64,000 nucleotides of DNA from Aricia agestis (Eukaryota; Arthropoda; Insecta; Lepidoptera; Lycaenidae). Below, one piece after another: positions 1 to 38,000 of the stretch. Every line of letters begins with the position of its first letter. The stretch's first letter is position 1. Position numbers and translations under genes: made by a program. The stretch is from the NCBI RefSeq assembly GCF_905147365.1, contig NC_056407.1, forward strand, positions 22,241,980-22,305,979. Reading direction: 5' to 3'. The notes below the pieces were generated by a model. It saw nothing but the letters and a program-made list of their open reading frames with translations, was not told the origin of the DNA and did no database searches.

Positions 1-474
1 AAAGACATTTTGCTTGGTAAACAAGTTGTTTCGCCTCACCTACATCACATATCATCCCAAATTGCCTCATAACAATTACCATAACAACTGTACGAGCGGT
101 AGTGGGACAGGAAAGATGCCACGATAAAATGATAAATAGCACACTTATTTTCGGCGAAAGCACAACGACCCAGAGATCGATCTACGACCACCTTAGATAT
201 ATCGACGATATGTTTATTTTATCGTCATTATTCATGAGTCTTCTAGGAAATATACGCCGTTGAATTTTAGGCGAAGATGACATGATTGTCGTGTGTATGC
301 GATACATCGATAGAAATTTTTGTTACAGTAAATAAGCAGTGCCAGATACATTACTACAGTTATGACCCTACAAAAGTTAACAAGAGGAGCCGAAAATCGT
401 TTCAATATTTCTCAAGTAAAAAGATCAATTTATGAGTCTGTCAGACTATACCAGCCTTAAGACTTGGCCATATA
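1..474. other. Non-coding stretch, presumed intron of the PLC-beta gene
   Basis: I see no exon or recognisable repeat here. It lies downstream (minus-strand sense) of the third PLC-beta coding exon, so it is most likely intron 3 of that gene. The next expected coding segment was not found in any frame and should lie left of the window. Confidence 0.5.
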
Positions 475-730
475 CAGGATGTAACAAAACAACTAAGTGA
501 TGATACTTTAGAGTTTGTAAGTGTCCCTATATTGAGTTCACTGTGAAAATAGCAGCGCTGAAAAAGCAAAATTTTTTTGTGATTTGTATGGGCAAGCGCC
601 CAGCGTCAGGAATTTTCCCATTCAAAAGTTTAAAAAAGAGTTACTCTTTAGGCGCTGCTACTTTCACAGTGAACTCAATACAGGGGACTCATACATATCC
701 TAAAATATCACTTAGTTTTGTTACACCATG
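475..730. mobile_element. Palindromic mariner-like MITE, copy 1
   Basis: This 256-bp element starts CAGGATGTAACAAAAC and ends with the inverted counterpart GTTTTGTTACACCATG, flanked by TA on each side (473-474, 731-732). The inverted arms run nearly to the centre and share blocks such as GAGTTCACTGTGAAA (arms near 534-549 and 664-679). A second copy with the same arms lies at 15199-15455. The TA duplication and a CAG-type terminus suggest a Tc1/mariner-mobilised MITE; there is no transposase. It ends about 75 bp from PLC exon 3. Confidence 0.75.
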
Positions 731-804
731 TACATCAGCCGTATCCAAGTCGAATTCCGCATTGTGAAACAGGGCCCTCGAGGACTGTACTCCACTCGCC
801 TCAC

Positions 805-25650
<24,846 letters not shown>

Positions 25651-26516
25651 CGCGAACGATTACTACGATTTTATACAGAAACAAAAGTAAGATCAGAGAT
25701 AAATACTGTCATCTTTCTTTTTGTGCACGAATTTATCTAAGACATCCATCAATGGTATACACGACAAAGGCACTCTCCACTGATGAACTTTAACCACTAA
25801 ATAAACACGCTACTGTTTTTAAAACAGTAATTCATAATACACTACGATAACAAGAATAATTTTAATGCGATATAAATAACGACAAAGACATCCTCTACAC
25901 GACGAAACCGAACCTCCGAAATTTTAGAAATGTGAAATGTCAAAATTCACCTCCCGATTTCCATTGAGCATAGAGCAATATTGGAAACTGGAATCTGACC
26001 ACAGAATAAAAAACAAATTCAATAATATGTAATTGTCTATGGATATAATTTTTACGAAATAATATGTTTTATGAAATGAATACTCTCCATTAATTAGTTT
26101 TTGATGGATTTTAATTTTAACTGGATGGTGATCATCTAAGCATTTGAGTATCTAAGCAATCAAAATGTTTCGATAACTTACAAAATATGGGAATATGATG
26201 TCATCCTAGTGATGTTTCTTAGTCATAACTTTATACAAAGAAGTAAAAAAAAAATATTGACATATCTCATAGCTGTCAAAATTGACATACCTTTGCTTCT
26301 GTGCTGTTTTTTGTTTAATTTACGAATTTTATATCAATATATCGTGTTTCTTGTTATAAATGTATAAAATAATAAAATAAAACTAAATTTCTAATTGCTG
26401 AGAAGATTCCATAAAGAAAACAATGTTTTATAGAACATGTAAATAACACTTTTCTCCAATAACTGTTGTGTGTACGGTTTTGCTACTGTGAGTGAGTGGT
26501 AAATAAATTTGACGAA
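25651..26516. promoter_or_regulatory. Shared divergent promoter region, PLC-beta / MED17
   Basis: The ATG of the minus-strand PLC-beta gene (25650) and the ATG of plus-strand MED17 (26517) are 866 bp apart, head to head. Both promoters and 5'UTRs must lie here unless there are remote non-coding first exons. No convincing TATA box or CpG-rich block is visible. A small inverted repeat, TGTCAAAATTGACA, is seen at about 26274-26287. Confidence 0.6.
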
Positions 26517-29009
26517 ATGGCTAACTCCGTAAACATTTCGATTGAGGCTCCAATAGAAAATCAAATTCAAGAAATAACATACGATGGTCAGGAAATATAC
26601 CAAGCGTAAGTAAAAACACATGTCCAGAATCTGCTCTTAAACTGCTGGAGCATTTTTACTAATAGTATTTTAATTCTCGTAAATAGGCCCCTGTCGATGT
26701 CTGAGAATCTTACACGCTTAGCGCAGAAAATCGATTTTTCTAAAGCGGAAGATGATTATTGTAATATTAAAAAAGATGGAGACAGTAGTGTGGATATTAA
26801 ATCAGAAGAAGAGAAGGAACCGGGCTATCAGTCTGTTCTGTGGCCGTGGGACTCTGTGCGCAATAAACTAAGAAATGCCCTCACTGAAGTCAGTGTTCTA
26901 GCTGATGTGTTGAGTATTGCAAAAGAAAAGAGGTACATGGTAAGTAAAAAATGTTTATAGTCCCTTTATTTGCTACAAGTAGTTTTATTTTTTTATTTAA
27001 AACACATACTTTATTGATTTAAGTTATCATCTCAATTTCCAGGTACTAGACCCCATCCAAGCAGACCAAATAGAAAGCCGTCAGATGGTACAAGTTTATG
27101 GCCGTAAGAAAGCCTTATCAGCGGCCGGAGCTGTACTTTTGAATGGAGTGGAGAGACTCAGAGCCAGTGAAACAATGAGGATGACCAGGAATATGCCTGA
27201 CTTCCACATAGATCTACTTAGGTTAAGGCAAAACTGGAGGTTGAAGAAGGTTTCAAATACCATTGTGGGAGACCTCAGTTATAGAACAGCAGGATCTAAG
27301 TTTAATCAAACTGGAGTTTTTGAGGTAATCAATATTAATACATAAATAATTCAAAACTAGGTTTAAATAAAAAAAGTAAATTAATACTAGTAGAATAAAA
27401 TACAAAACTATATAAAATATTGTGTGTCCTTTCCTAAGGGCCGTGCCACACCGGAATGGCAGTGGCGAGGCGAGCACTTTCAGTGTCATATGATTTTAAA
27501 CTTTATCTTCATTATTATAATACATGTTATTGCTTGAGAAATCGCCAGCGGCCATGAGTGGCTAAGGGCGGCCGTAGACTTCTCAAGCGATACTATGTAT
27601 TATAATAATGAAGATAAAGTTTAAAATCATAATTATGTCGCTGAAAGGGCTCGCCTGACTGCTGCCATTCTAGTGTAGCGTGGCCCTTAAACTTATAACA
27701 TTTTATCTATATTGGTTCAACAGTTAAAGCATAAGGAGGTAACAGACCGACACTTTCTCATTTATAACATCAGTATGGATACTTATTACAGTTATAGACC
27801 CCCGCTAATCTGGCACCTCTTGTAATCCGACATGCCCATTACTGTTTAATTTAGACACATGAAAATTATCTACGAATAATAAAAACTAAAATTATTTTGC
27901 CCAATCTTTATTAAGGTGTATGTTTTTTTTTTTGTTACAATGCATGCAACAATTACGGTTACAGCACTGATAAGTACGTAGCATTAGGAAAATGATTTGT
28001 TCATATAAAACCTTAACATTATGATTTTAAGTTATTGTAATGTGTAAAAATGTATGGAGCTCTCTATAATCCGACAAATCCGGTAATCCTACACGGCCGT
28101 GCGACACGTTTGTCGGATTAACGCGGGTCTACTGTATGTGTGAGGTATTTGGTTTTCAGGTAACAAAAGCCCCAGAGGAACAAATAGCTCAAGCTATGAG
28201 TATGAACGCCTCGGGCCCTACACCTTCGGCCCTACGTGTGACTGTGCCTCCGGAGCTCCAGGGAGTTGCTTTTATTTCTGTCTTGTGTCAGAAAGGTAAA
28301 CTTTGCTTTACTATGGTTTTAGTTCAGCTCTTTAAGTTACCAAAATCAATACACAATACTTGAGTAACCTAAGCTAGCTGACCATATTATCTTGAGACAA
28401 ATACATAGATTAGGTTATAATATAAATAGATACTTTATTGCTCACATTAAAAAATACAATCATGTTACTTAAACTAAACTTAAGAAAAACTTAAATATGG
28501 GCAAGGGCGGCCTTATCCCTATGAGTGATCTCTTTTAGGCAACACTGCGGGAGAGGAAAATTTAATCTAAAAATAGTATGCGGAGTAAAGGACACAGTTT
28601 AGTGACTAAAATAAAAAAAAAATATATATTAATAAATAAATTAATTGCTATGCTATTCCCTACACAATACTTCTTTCGAAGTAGAAGATATATTTAAAAC
28701 TTTAAAATTTCAGAACAAGAAGACGTAGTAACGGCAACACTGAGCTCCTCAGCTCTCCACTGTCCTGGCACTCTACCCGGTGATGGAGCGGAAATGCACT
28801 GGCAGCAGAAACTTGAGGCGGCACAGAATGTTCTCTTTTGTAAAGAGCTGTTCGCTCGACTAGCAGCTGAGGCAGTGCAGTTAGATGCCTCTATACCTCA
28901 TATTGTTGTTGGCAATCAGATTATGGCTACTGTAAGTTTTTTAAAGCATATATCATTATTGATTTGAGCAAGTCATCTCTAAGTAATGAAATGTACACAA
29001 CTATTTAGG

Positions 29010-29065
<56 letters not shown>

Positions 29066-32000
29066 CCGGTTCAAAAAAATCGACTATTTTTTTTTTTTCA
29101 AAACCCGCAGTGAAATATCTTCCTAGTAATGAAAAAAGAAGCCTGTGAAAACGGGAGCTCTTAATATCAATTTTGAAAGGTCGCTCATCGTGAATTTCTA
29201 TTTTACGTTTAAATAACATGGGAATTTTTTTTTTTTAATTTGGAATTTTACAACTCATTTTTGAATTAACATGTCGGGATGAGCGATACATATTTTTGAA
29301 GGAAATTGAACGCTCTAAATAAATTGTCTCTTATGTTTTTTCTGTAAGTTCACTCCTTCAAAAGTTATTGGAGTTTAAAATCCAACAAGTTTACAATCAA
29401 TTCAACGTTTTTTTTTAATTTTTCTTAAATATTTCATAATTATTATTAAAAAAAAAATTGGCTTAAAATATTGAATCATCAAGTTTAACGTCGTTGATAA
29501 AGTAGATCTTTATGATTCTGCTATTAAAAATAGTTGACTTTTTAATTTAAAAAATCCGAAATTAATTCTTTATTTGAAGTTTACAAAAAATTTGGATTGT
29601 ATGTACATAAATTTTGGAATAATGACCAACTGTGGTTTATAGGAAATGTAGTGCACTTCTTTACCGGTGAAATAGAGATGTGCTGTAATATCCACATACT
29701 TTTTCGGTACTGTTGCTCAATTGTTGTTCTGGTTCCTAGCTGTTTGTTATAATTACGATTTTGAAATGTAAAAATGAATGTAAATGTAATTTTGTAATGT
29801 TATCGTAAATTTTATCAACTGAAAATAATCGTGTTAAACGTAAAGCTATCAACTATACAATTAATAAGTGTACAATAATTTTTTTTGAAGACAAGTATTA
29901 TTATTATATCACAATTAAGGAAAAAAACGTTGAATTGATTACATGTTGGATTTTAAACTCGAATAACTTTTGAAGGAGTGAACTTACAGAAAAAACATAA
30001 GAGACAATTTATTTAGAGCGTTCAATTTCCTTCAAAAATATGTATCGCTCATCCCGACATGTTAATTCAAAAATGAGTTGTAAAATTCCAAATTTAAAAA
30101 AAAATATTTCCCATGTTATTTAAACGTAAAATAGAAATTCATGATGAGCGACCTTTCAAAATTGATATTAAGAGCTCCCGTTTTCACAGGCTTCTTTTTT
30201 CATTACTAGGAAGATATTTCACTGCGGGTTTTGAAAAAAAAAATAGTCGATTTTTTTGAACCGGTCTAATATATATATATAATTGAAAGTAATAACCTAG
30301 GATGGATCAATCTTATGGTTCAGAAATATGCACCAATATAATAGGGATGATGACAAGGTCAAAGATTAGCGAATTTTGTTAATAAAATAAAGAAATCACG
30401 GTAAAAAATAAGTGCTCCCAAAACTTCAGTTCGATAGCATTTGTATTTTTTTTGTTATGCGCCTTCAAAGTTGGATAATCATTTATATACCATTCGATAA
30501 CTTATGCAATTAAAAGCTACTTTTGTCAAGAAACCACTTTCATAAACGCAATATTTAATATACCTATCAAATAAAGTTCTCTCCCGATGCGTACAAACTA
30601 CGAAAGAGTGATGTCAGTCTTTCATAGCACTTTGTATGGAGCGTTTCGGGCCGGTCTATTTTATGAGATGTTTGAATTGTCATATCTTGGTGAATTTTTA
30701 AGCTATCAGAGTAATTCTTTCAGCGAGGTTTCTATTTTTTGAAGGGTCTTTCAATTACCAATAAGAAAAAAATTAGTCATCATGCCTATTGTAGTTACAG
30801 GATATTTCCGAATTGATCCGTATTGCCAGTTGCCCTGAATTTGTATGATATTTTTCGCATCGTAATCAACCGTAACTACCCGCATTTCATTATCTTTTAT
30901 GCTAGCTGCATTAGTGCAGAGGCATTTAAAGCTAAATCTGTTCTCTTGACATTACTTAACACTAGCAATTTATTCACAGGGCAGGTGTACTCACATATTC
31001 GTGAACTGATGCATGTTTCTATTACAACTTTGTCAGTAGTTTCCTAGTTGTATACAGATGTCCATTATGTTTTCAGGTGTTACCTGGAATTCAACTTCTC
31101 ATTGGGTTGTGTCACAATAACGGACAAAATACCAATAATCATGAAGGAGTTAAGGTATTTATTTGTAACATTAATTTACAAGATAATAATATGATCAATT
31201 ATTGCCTATTCGCTCAAACACCCTGAAACTAAAACCTTTAAAAACTGTCCAAAACTGTGTACATGCATTTATTGTGGATATTCAGTGGTATTTACTATTT
31301 ACCTTTTATTTTTACTAAAAATCCTTAAAATGGTCTCAAATCTGACTTTAGGACCATTAAGGAATATACAAAAATATAATGCAATACAAAAATGGAAAAA
31401 TAATTAAATAAAAAAATACAATACAAAAATGGAAAAATAATTAAAAATTTTAGGGTACCGCACTCCCTTTAGGTTCAACTGAAACAAAAATTTTTTTTTT
31501 CATCTAACATAAGCGTGTGGGGTACACTATGAATAGGTCTTCAAAAATCATATTGAGGTTTCTAATACAATTTTTTTCTAACCTGAATAGTTTGCGAGAG
31601 AGACTCTTCCAAAGTGGTAAAATGTGTCCCCCCCGAGATTGAACGAGATTTAGCAAGTAGTTTTTTTATATGTCATAAATGGTAAACCATAATTTAACTT
31701 TCATGAAATCAACTGAAATATAAAAATAAATCAAAAACCTTTTAATTTCATAAAAATAAACCTTATTGCGGCTGCAGAACCCTTCATGGGCGAGTCCAAC
31801 TCGCACTTGGCCGGTTTTATTTTGTTATGTTGGCCTCCACATGATATTGTATATTTTTTGTTAGCCTATAGCTCTAGCCTCTATACTCTATAGTTTATAA
31901 TTCTATACTATCCCAACCACAACGCAAAGGCCTCCTTCAAAGAACAAGCATTTTATTTCCAGTCGGAGGGCGGGAGCGGCAACAAGTCTGAGCACGACCA

Positions 32001-35000
32001 CGTGTTGGAGCACTCGCTGCACCAGCTGCTGCGCGCCGTACACCACGCGAACACGCACCATCCCTTCCCGCACCCCGCTACCGGCCCGCTCGGGCCCAGC
32101 AAGCGGCGCGCGCTCGCAGGTAGGTAACGGATGGGTTTATGTACTATCAGAGAAGTTGATGCATAGGCAGATGAATCGTGGGCAAAGTAGAGCCGCGTTA
32201 GGGTCAATTTATACTTTATTTATTTTCTTTTCGTTGGGGAAATGCGTTTACGCGTCCCCGGTAGTCTGGGGAGGGCTACCGGGGTATGTGGGACTCCCTG
32301 GGGGCGGAGGGCCGCGCCCGGGCATACCCACTAAAACCCCAACGGTGTTCCTGCTCTTCCGCTTAAGGCAGAGCCACGGGATACGCGGAATACACAACCG
32401 CGACCCTGCCAGCGGATGCCTCTAAAGGCTTCAGTGCGGCTGTTAGGCCTACACTGTCACTACAACGCGATGCGCGGAACACTTAGCGCATCGCGGCCAA
32501 CTCGGGGTCTCGGTGATGTTGGGCGACGGCGTCCCCACGCCGTCACCTCGAGCTCCCCAGCTAAGTCGGGACGTCGGGGCCATGTTTGACCCTTTGCTTA
32601 CGCCTTGGCCTCCTCCGAGGGTCGAGTGACTCCGCCTCGCGCCTACGCTCTGACTCCTCTTTCGCTGACATCACCTCCTCGGCAAATGTCGCGACGGCTC
32701 TCCAGGAATTTTCGCTGCTCAGCACGTACGATCACTGGCAGCGAGATATCATCTCCAACGGCGGCTTGCAGAGCCGCTCTTTGTTCGGTCCATGCGGGAC
32801 AGGCCAGCAAGGTATGCCGTGTCGTGTCCCGTTCGTCGTCGCAATGGTGGCAGGCTTTTGTCTGCTCACGCCTGGCAATGTCGCACAGGTACCGACCGAA
32901 ACACCCGTGTCCAGTCAGTACCTGTGTGAGGCGGTAAGTTAGAGCACCGCCTTCTCTGTCAGCCCACTCCCTCAGTACGGGACGCATAGCAGCTAGTAGG
33001 TCGACACTAACTGTGGACTCGTTCAGACGCGCAAGCCACTGCTCAAACGCGTGGTCTTTCGCTTGATTTCTCCACCGTCTTATGTGATCTGGCGGCGGAA
33101 TATAGCCTGCCTCACGCTCAGCCTGGCAACGCCAGTAGATATTGGCCAACGATTTGGCTTCGATGTCCCAAGGGACGCTGCCTGCGAGGACGCATGCTGC
33201 GTCTTTCGAGATCGAGTGGTATCCTCTTACCGCTCTGATGGCCAGTGTGCGTTGCAGTCTGATCAAGATCTGTCTGCATTTTGACGTGTTCGGCCCATAT
33301 TGGTGCTCCGTACATGCACATTGAACGCACTATGCCCATGTACAAGTTTCGACATTTTAGGCTGGGTCCTCCCAAGTTAGGGAGCAGCCTCGCAAGTCCT
33401 CCGGCAGTCTTCGAGACTTTCTCCGACAAACATCGAAAGTGCTCTTTAAAAGACCAGGGTCAATTTATACTAGCGCAGAGTCGAAGCGCATCGATGCGAA
33501 TTATTAAAACTGAACATAATTCAAATTCAACCTTAACTCCAAAGCGTTAACGCACTTCATTACTTCTGAGAATTTAAAAAGGGGTAGTATTTAATCGAGT
33601 GACTGTAAATTACAGTTTTAGGTGTCAAAATTACTCAATTTAGGTTACAGAATTACTATTTGAGCGACTGAGAATGAGTGACGAGAAATTAACAGAACAG
33701 CAACTTAGAAATTATTTATTTGAGTTACCTACTTAAAATACAAAATGAGCAGCTTTATAATTTTTGAGCGACCTAATATCTGTTTGAGTGTCAACGTTAC
33801 GTCCTGCATTTTTTTTCAATATTTGGCAAATGTAATTTTTATACTGAGCGGCATTTTATCTTAAATGAAGTGTTTTGAATACCAAAAACCACTTTGAAAA
33901 ATACACCAATGAGCAGTATAATGAGCGCATAAAAAAATGAATATGAAATAACTATTTGATGAAACACTTTTATTCAGGGACTACTACGGACAGGGATAGA
34001 ACAGTTTTTTTTTTTATTACTATCAAGCAATTTTTTTGTGAGTAGCTTCATTTGGATAAGAGGAACATCAATTTTATATGTGAAAAAAAAGTGGTAGCTA
34101 ACAGAGATAGAAATACTTTCATTTGATGATCCCAAAATATGTATTGTTCTATTTGTAGGAACTTAAATTATATAACGGTAAAAGTTTAGAATCATACCCA
34201 ACGATTTAGAGGAGGGGGGAGGGGGGTAAACCCCGTTTATATATAAAAATCATTAATAATAAATTACACAAATTATAATCCTTAACGGAACGTCAAAGAA
34301 ATGGGTAAAATTTTAATGGCGACCTTTACCAAAAAAAAAAACAACTGGCTTCAATTATGATTCGACGGAGCCCCGCTAGGCGGGGCTCCTACTTCTGGGT
34401 GGTTTACAAAAAAATAACCACGATGGCTAAGGCGGGAGCTTCGCTGCACTACGCTCCCGCCTTAGCCATCTAACCTAACCCAAAAAAGTCGTATTGGTCC
34501 GCAGCTCAACTCACCTGACTGCAACGATTCGTCGCCCCGCCCCCTTTCAAATTCACACGCATTTAACAATATAACGTAGTTTTCATTAAAACACGTATCA
34601 AAATATAAAATATTAAGCCTCAAATAGAATATCAGTAACCAATTATCATTAATAAAGCAGCTCACAAAAGTTTGCTCAAAATGAACTTTTAAGTAGCTCG
34701 TAATAAGTAACCTCACTTAGAAAAATTTATTCTATATTTAATATTGAAGTTGAACGCTATGTATTTCCAGTCGCTCACTTAGTAATACAGTCGCTCGGAT
34801 AGAATTTAAATATCTGAAATAAACACACCGGCAAAATTAGAGGAACATAACAAAATTTTCATTTTTTTTTTAAATTGTTCACTGATTTTTATATATTTAT
34901 TTATTTATTTACTAATTGATTTATAAAAAATAAATTTTATATAAATTTAGGGCATAAAAACGTGAAAAATAGAATAAAATCAGCAAAAATAAAAAAATTA

Positions 35001-38000
35001 AGAAAATCTTTGAAATTTCAGTAGTAAGTTTTTAAGATAAATTCTCCATTTTTTGCCATTTTAAAAGCGTGTAATGCTGGTGTAATGCCTTCTATGGATC
35101 TCAAGAGGGCCTGGATACGCCATTCCATGCTTGCATTTTAATTGTCAATCATTTCCTGTGGGATATTCTCCTACTCCTCCAGTAGCGCCAACTCGAGCTC
35201 CTGGACACATTTTGGAGCTGGAGTTTTAACTCGTACCGTTCACCCATTGATGTGCCACACGTCTTCAATCGGATCCACATCCGTAGGCCACGCTGGCCTC
35301 TCCACCTGGGCTACGCCAGCATCGTTTAGGTAATAATGCCCGATTTTCTTACTCTATAGACGCACATAAAATTGAAATTACTACCTAAAACTGTGTAAAA
35401 GGCACACCATGCAGTTCCAGGATGTCGGTGCTATAGCTCTGTACTGTCAAAGTACCATCTATAATCATCAGCTCCATGCGGGCTCCAAATCATATGCAAC
35501 TCCAAACCATTACGAAGCCTGCATCATAGGCCAGTGTTTCCGGTAAGTTTGATGGCCTGTAGCTTTCCTTATAATTTATCCACATTCTTTATCGCCTGTC
35601 AATACAATGTACACAGAATTTGCTCCCATCACTGTACAGCACAAGATTTCACTCACTTGTCTAATTTTGATGTTCACGCGCAAATCTTAGCCTGGCTCTT
35701 CGGTGTCCTGTCTCAAGTTTTGGTGCCCTTGCTGGCACTTTTGAGTTTAATTTAACTTCTTTGAGTCTTCTTCTTACTGTACAATCACTTACACGTTCAT
35801 CTTGGACCTGTTCCGACAGGTTTCGTGTCTGCATAGCAGTTTGAGGTCGATTTCTTAAGTTTTGTTTCCTTACAAAATGGTCATCCTGAACCATTGTCAC
35901 CCGATATCTGCCTTGTTCTCGTCTCCGAACATAAGATCCAGTCTCTCTGAAGCGTTGAAAGTTACGATGAACCACGGAAGCCGACACACCTGGCCTGACT
36001 GACCGAATGGTAGGTGTGACCTTTCTCTATCGTGGTTACAGCTCTAGCTGTCGCAGATGCTAGGAAATCACTAATTTTGTATCTAAGCAATGTGTTCTTC
36101 CAAAAACCAAACAATCAAATGAGCTGAGCACCCCGCTAAAACGCCATTCTTATCAGGAACACTTACAACGTCAATAATCGAAAAACACTTAATAGGGCAT
36201 AATTGCTATAAAAACCTGTCAACTTGCCAGTTTTGTTCAATATTTTATTTCTTGAATGAGCTTAGAAGCTATAAAAAAGGCTTTCAGACAGCCCGGCCCA
36301 CTTGAGTTCAAGTTTTGGCCCTTTTTACCAATGTTCCGCTAATTTTGCCAGTGTGTGTAGATTAATCGCAATCCACATTTTGTAAGCTCGTTCTGGATTT
36401 TATTATAAATCAATATTAGTCGTTAGTTTAGTTTATTTTTCGCTTAGTCAAATGAATACCGCTCATGTTATTAAAACAGTATGTTCATCATCAGTCGCAA
36501 AGTAAATTTTTATTCGCTCGTTTTATTATTTCCCTTTAAAAAGGCGCGCGAATTCGCGTGACTGCGCCCGACCAACACTGATGGCCTCGCAGAAGTAATG
36601 TATGCGTTACGCTTTGGAACTATGGTTGAATTTTCTATGTTCAGCTTTTGGGAATTCGTTTCGACTCTGCGCTATTGTAAATTGACCCTTAGACTATGCA
36701 TTACTATGCAATATACTCTGCATTCTCCCATTATACTTATCCCAGAAAAATGTACGGTTTCCGCGCGATAAACGAATTTAGGCGGGTCGTCATATTCTAG
36801 TTTCTTAGCTAATTTCGGTGGTTAGATAGAAGGTACATGTATGGTTCCTTATAATTTCTCGCAGCATGAAGTATTTTGTTGAGCTCAATTTATTGCGCAG
36901 TAGAGTATCTCTATACCAGAACCAGCCTACCTAGCTTACGCCAACGAGATTTATTTATTTATTTATTTTTATAGACTCACCAACAGAACAGCATTTGTGA
37001 CATTTTTGTACATACAATTTGAGATATCTCACTCTCGAGATAATTAGATTTTGACATTATGAGACGAGTAGTTACTCGTCTCACAATGTCAAAATCTCGA
37101 CATTATCTCGACCAAACTCTATAAAAATGTGTTATTTCGATGATAGATCTACGCGAGAAAAAATGTTTGTCATGCTATATGTGTCATGTGTGTGTGTGTG
37201 TGTCATGCAATAGAGATGAAGAGACCAACCATCAAACATCGAGAAAACATATAGAGTGAGATATCTCGTTGGCGTATGCTAGGTAGGCAGGTAAGCGAAA
37301 GAAGCAGATGCAGAGTAATAGATACTCGCACGTTTTATAATATTAGTACAGATTTTAAATGTATAATTAAAAGAAACTTAATAAAATATTAGAACTCTCA
37401 ACTCACTAGATGACGCCCGCTCCGTTGCGCCAAAACTCGTTTATCGCGCGGGAACCGTACATTTTTCCGGAATAAAAAGTATCCTATGTCCTTTCCCGGG
37501 ACTCAAAGTATCTCTATACCTCAGCAACTTCAGTTCAGCGGTTTGGGCCTGAAGAGGTGTTTGTGTTTATTACTTGAAACTTGCATAGTGGACATTTACA
37601 TTTGACGTAAATTATAAAATAAAAATAAATTATTATGTTGATAGAAGAGTTGATGTTGACAGACAGCCACATTTCGCATTTATAATATTAGTAATCGTAT
37701 ATATTTTACATTACATTCAGGGCCCACGGCGGCGGATCGTTACGAGCTGCTGGAGATGAGCAAGGAACAGACCTTACTGGAGCAAATCATACAACAGGCG
37801 CAGCACTTCTTCATGAGGAGACGCAGCGAGTACGTGCTAGACACCATCGCGAAGGAGGTGAGACTGGTGATTTTAAAACTTAGGACGGGCTATATCATAG
37901 TACCATCGAAAAAATTGATTTATAGGCAATTGACGGACCTTATTTGGCTGGTTTATGTCAATTCAATGTAAGGGTCAATTTATACTAGCGCAGAGTCGAA

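Larger units (their letters stand above)
32201..36688. mobile_element. PIF/Harbinger-like element with nested LINE and Tc1 insertions
   Basis: The terminus GGGTCAATTTATACT (32201-32215) continues, after the LINE insertion, as AGCGCAGAGTCGAAGCGC (33472 on). The inverted end is TTCGACTCTGCGCTATTGTA then AATTGACCC (to 36688). TTA precedes and follows (32198-32200, 36689-36691), a 3-bp TWA duplication typical of PIF/Harbinger. Long subterminal arms include AACTCCAAAGCGTTAACGCA and, on the right, its counterpart. The interior holds an R1-like LINE (32216-33455) and a Tc1 element (34822-36357). No Harbinger transposase was recognised. Lies in MED17 intron 7. Confidence 0.75.

Noticed and set aside
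32586..33284. Plus-strand frames of 77-118 codons over the GC-rich block
   Set aside because: Shadows of the minus-strand R1-type ORF2 remnant, which has recognisable motifs.
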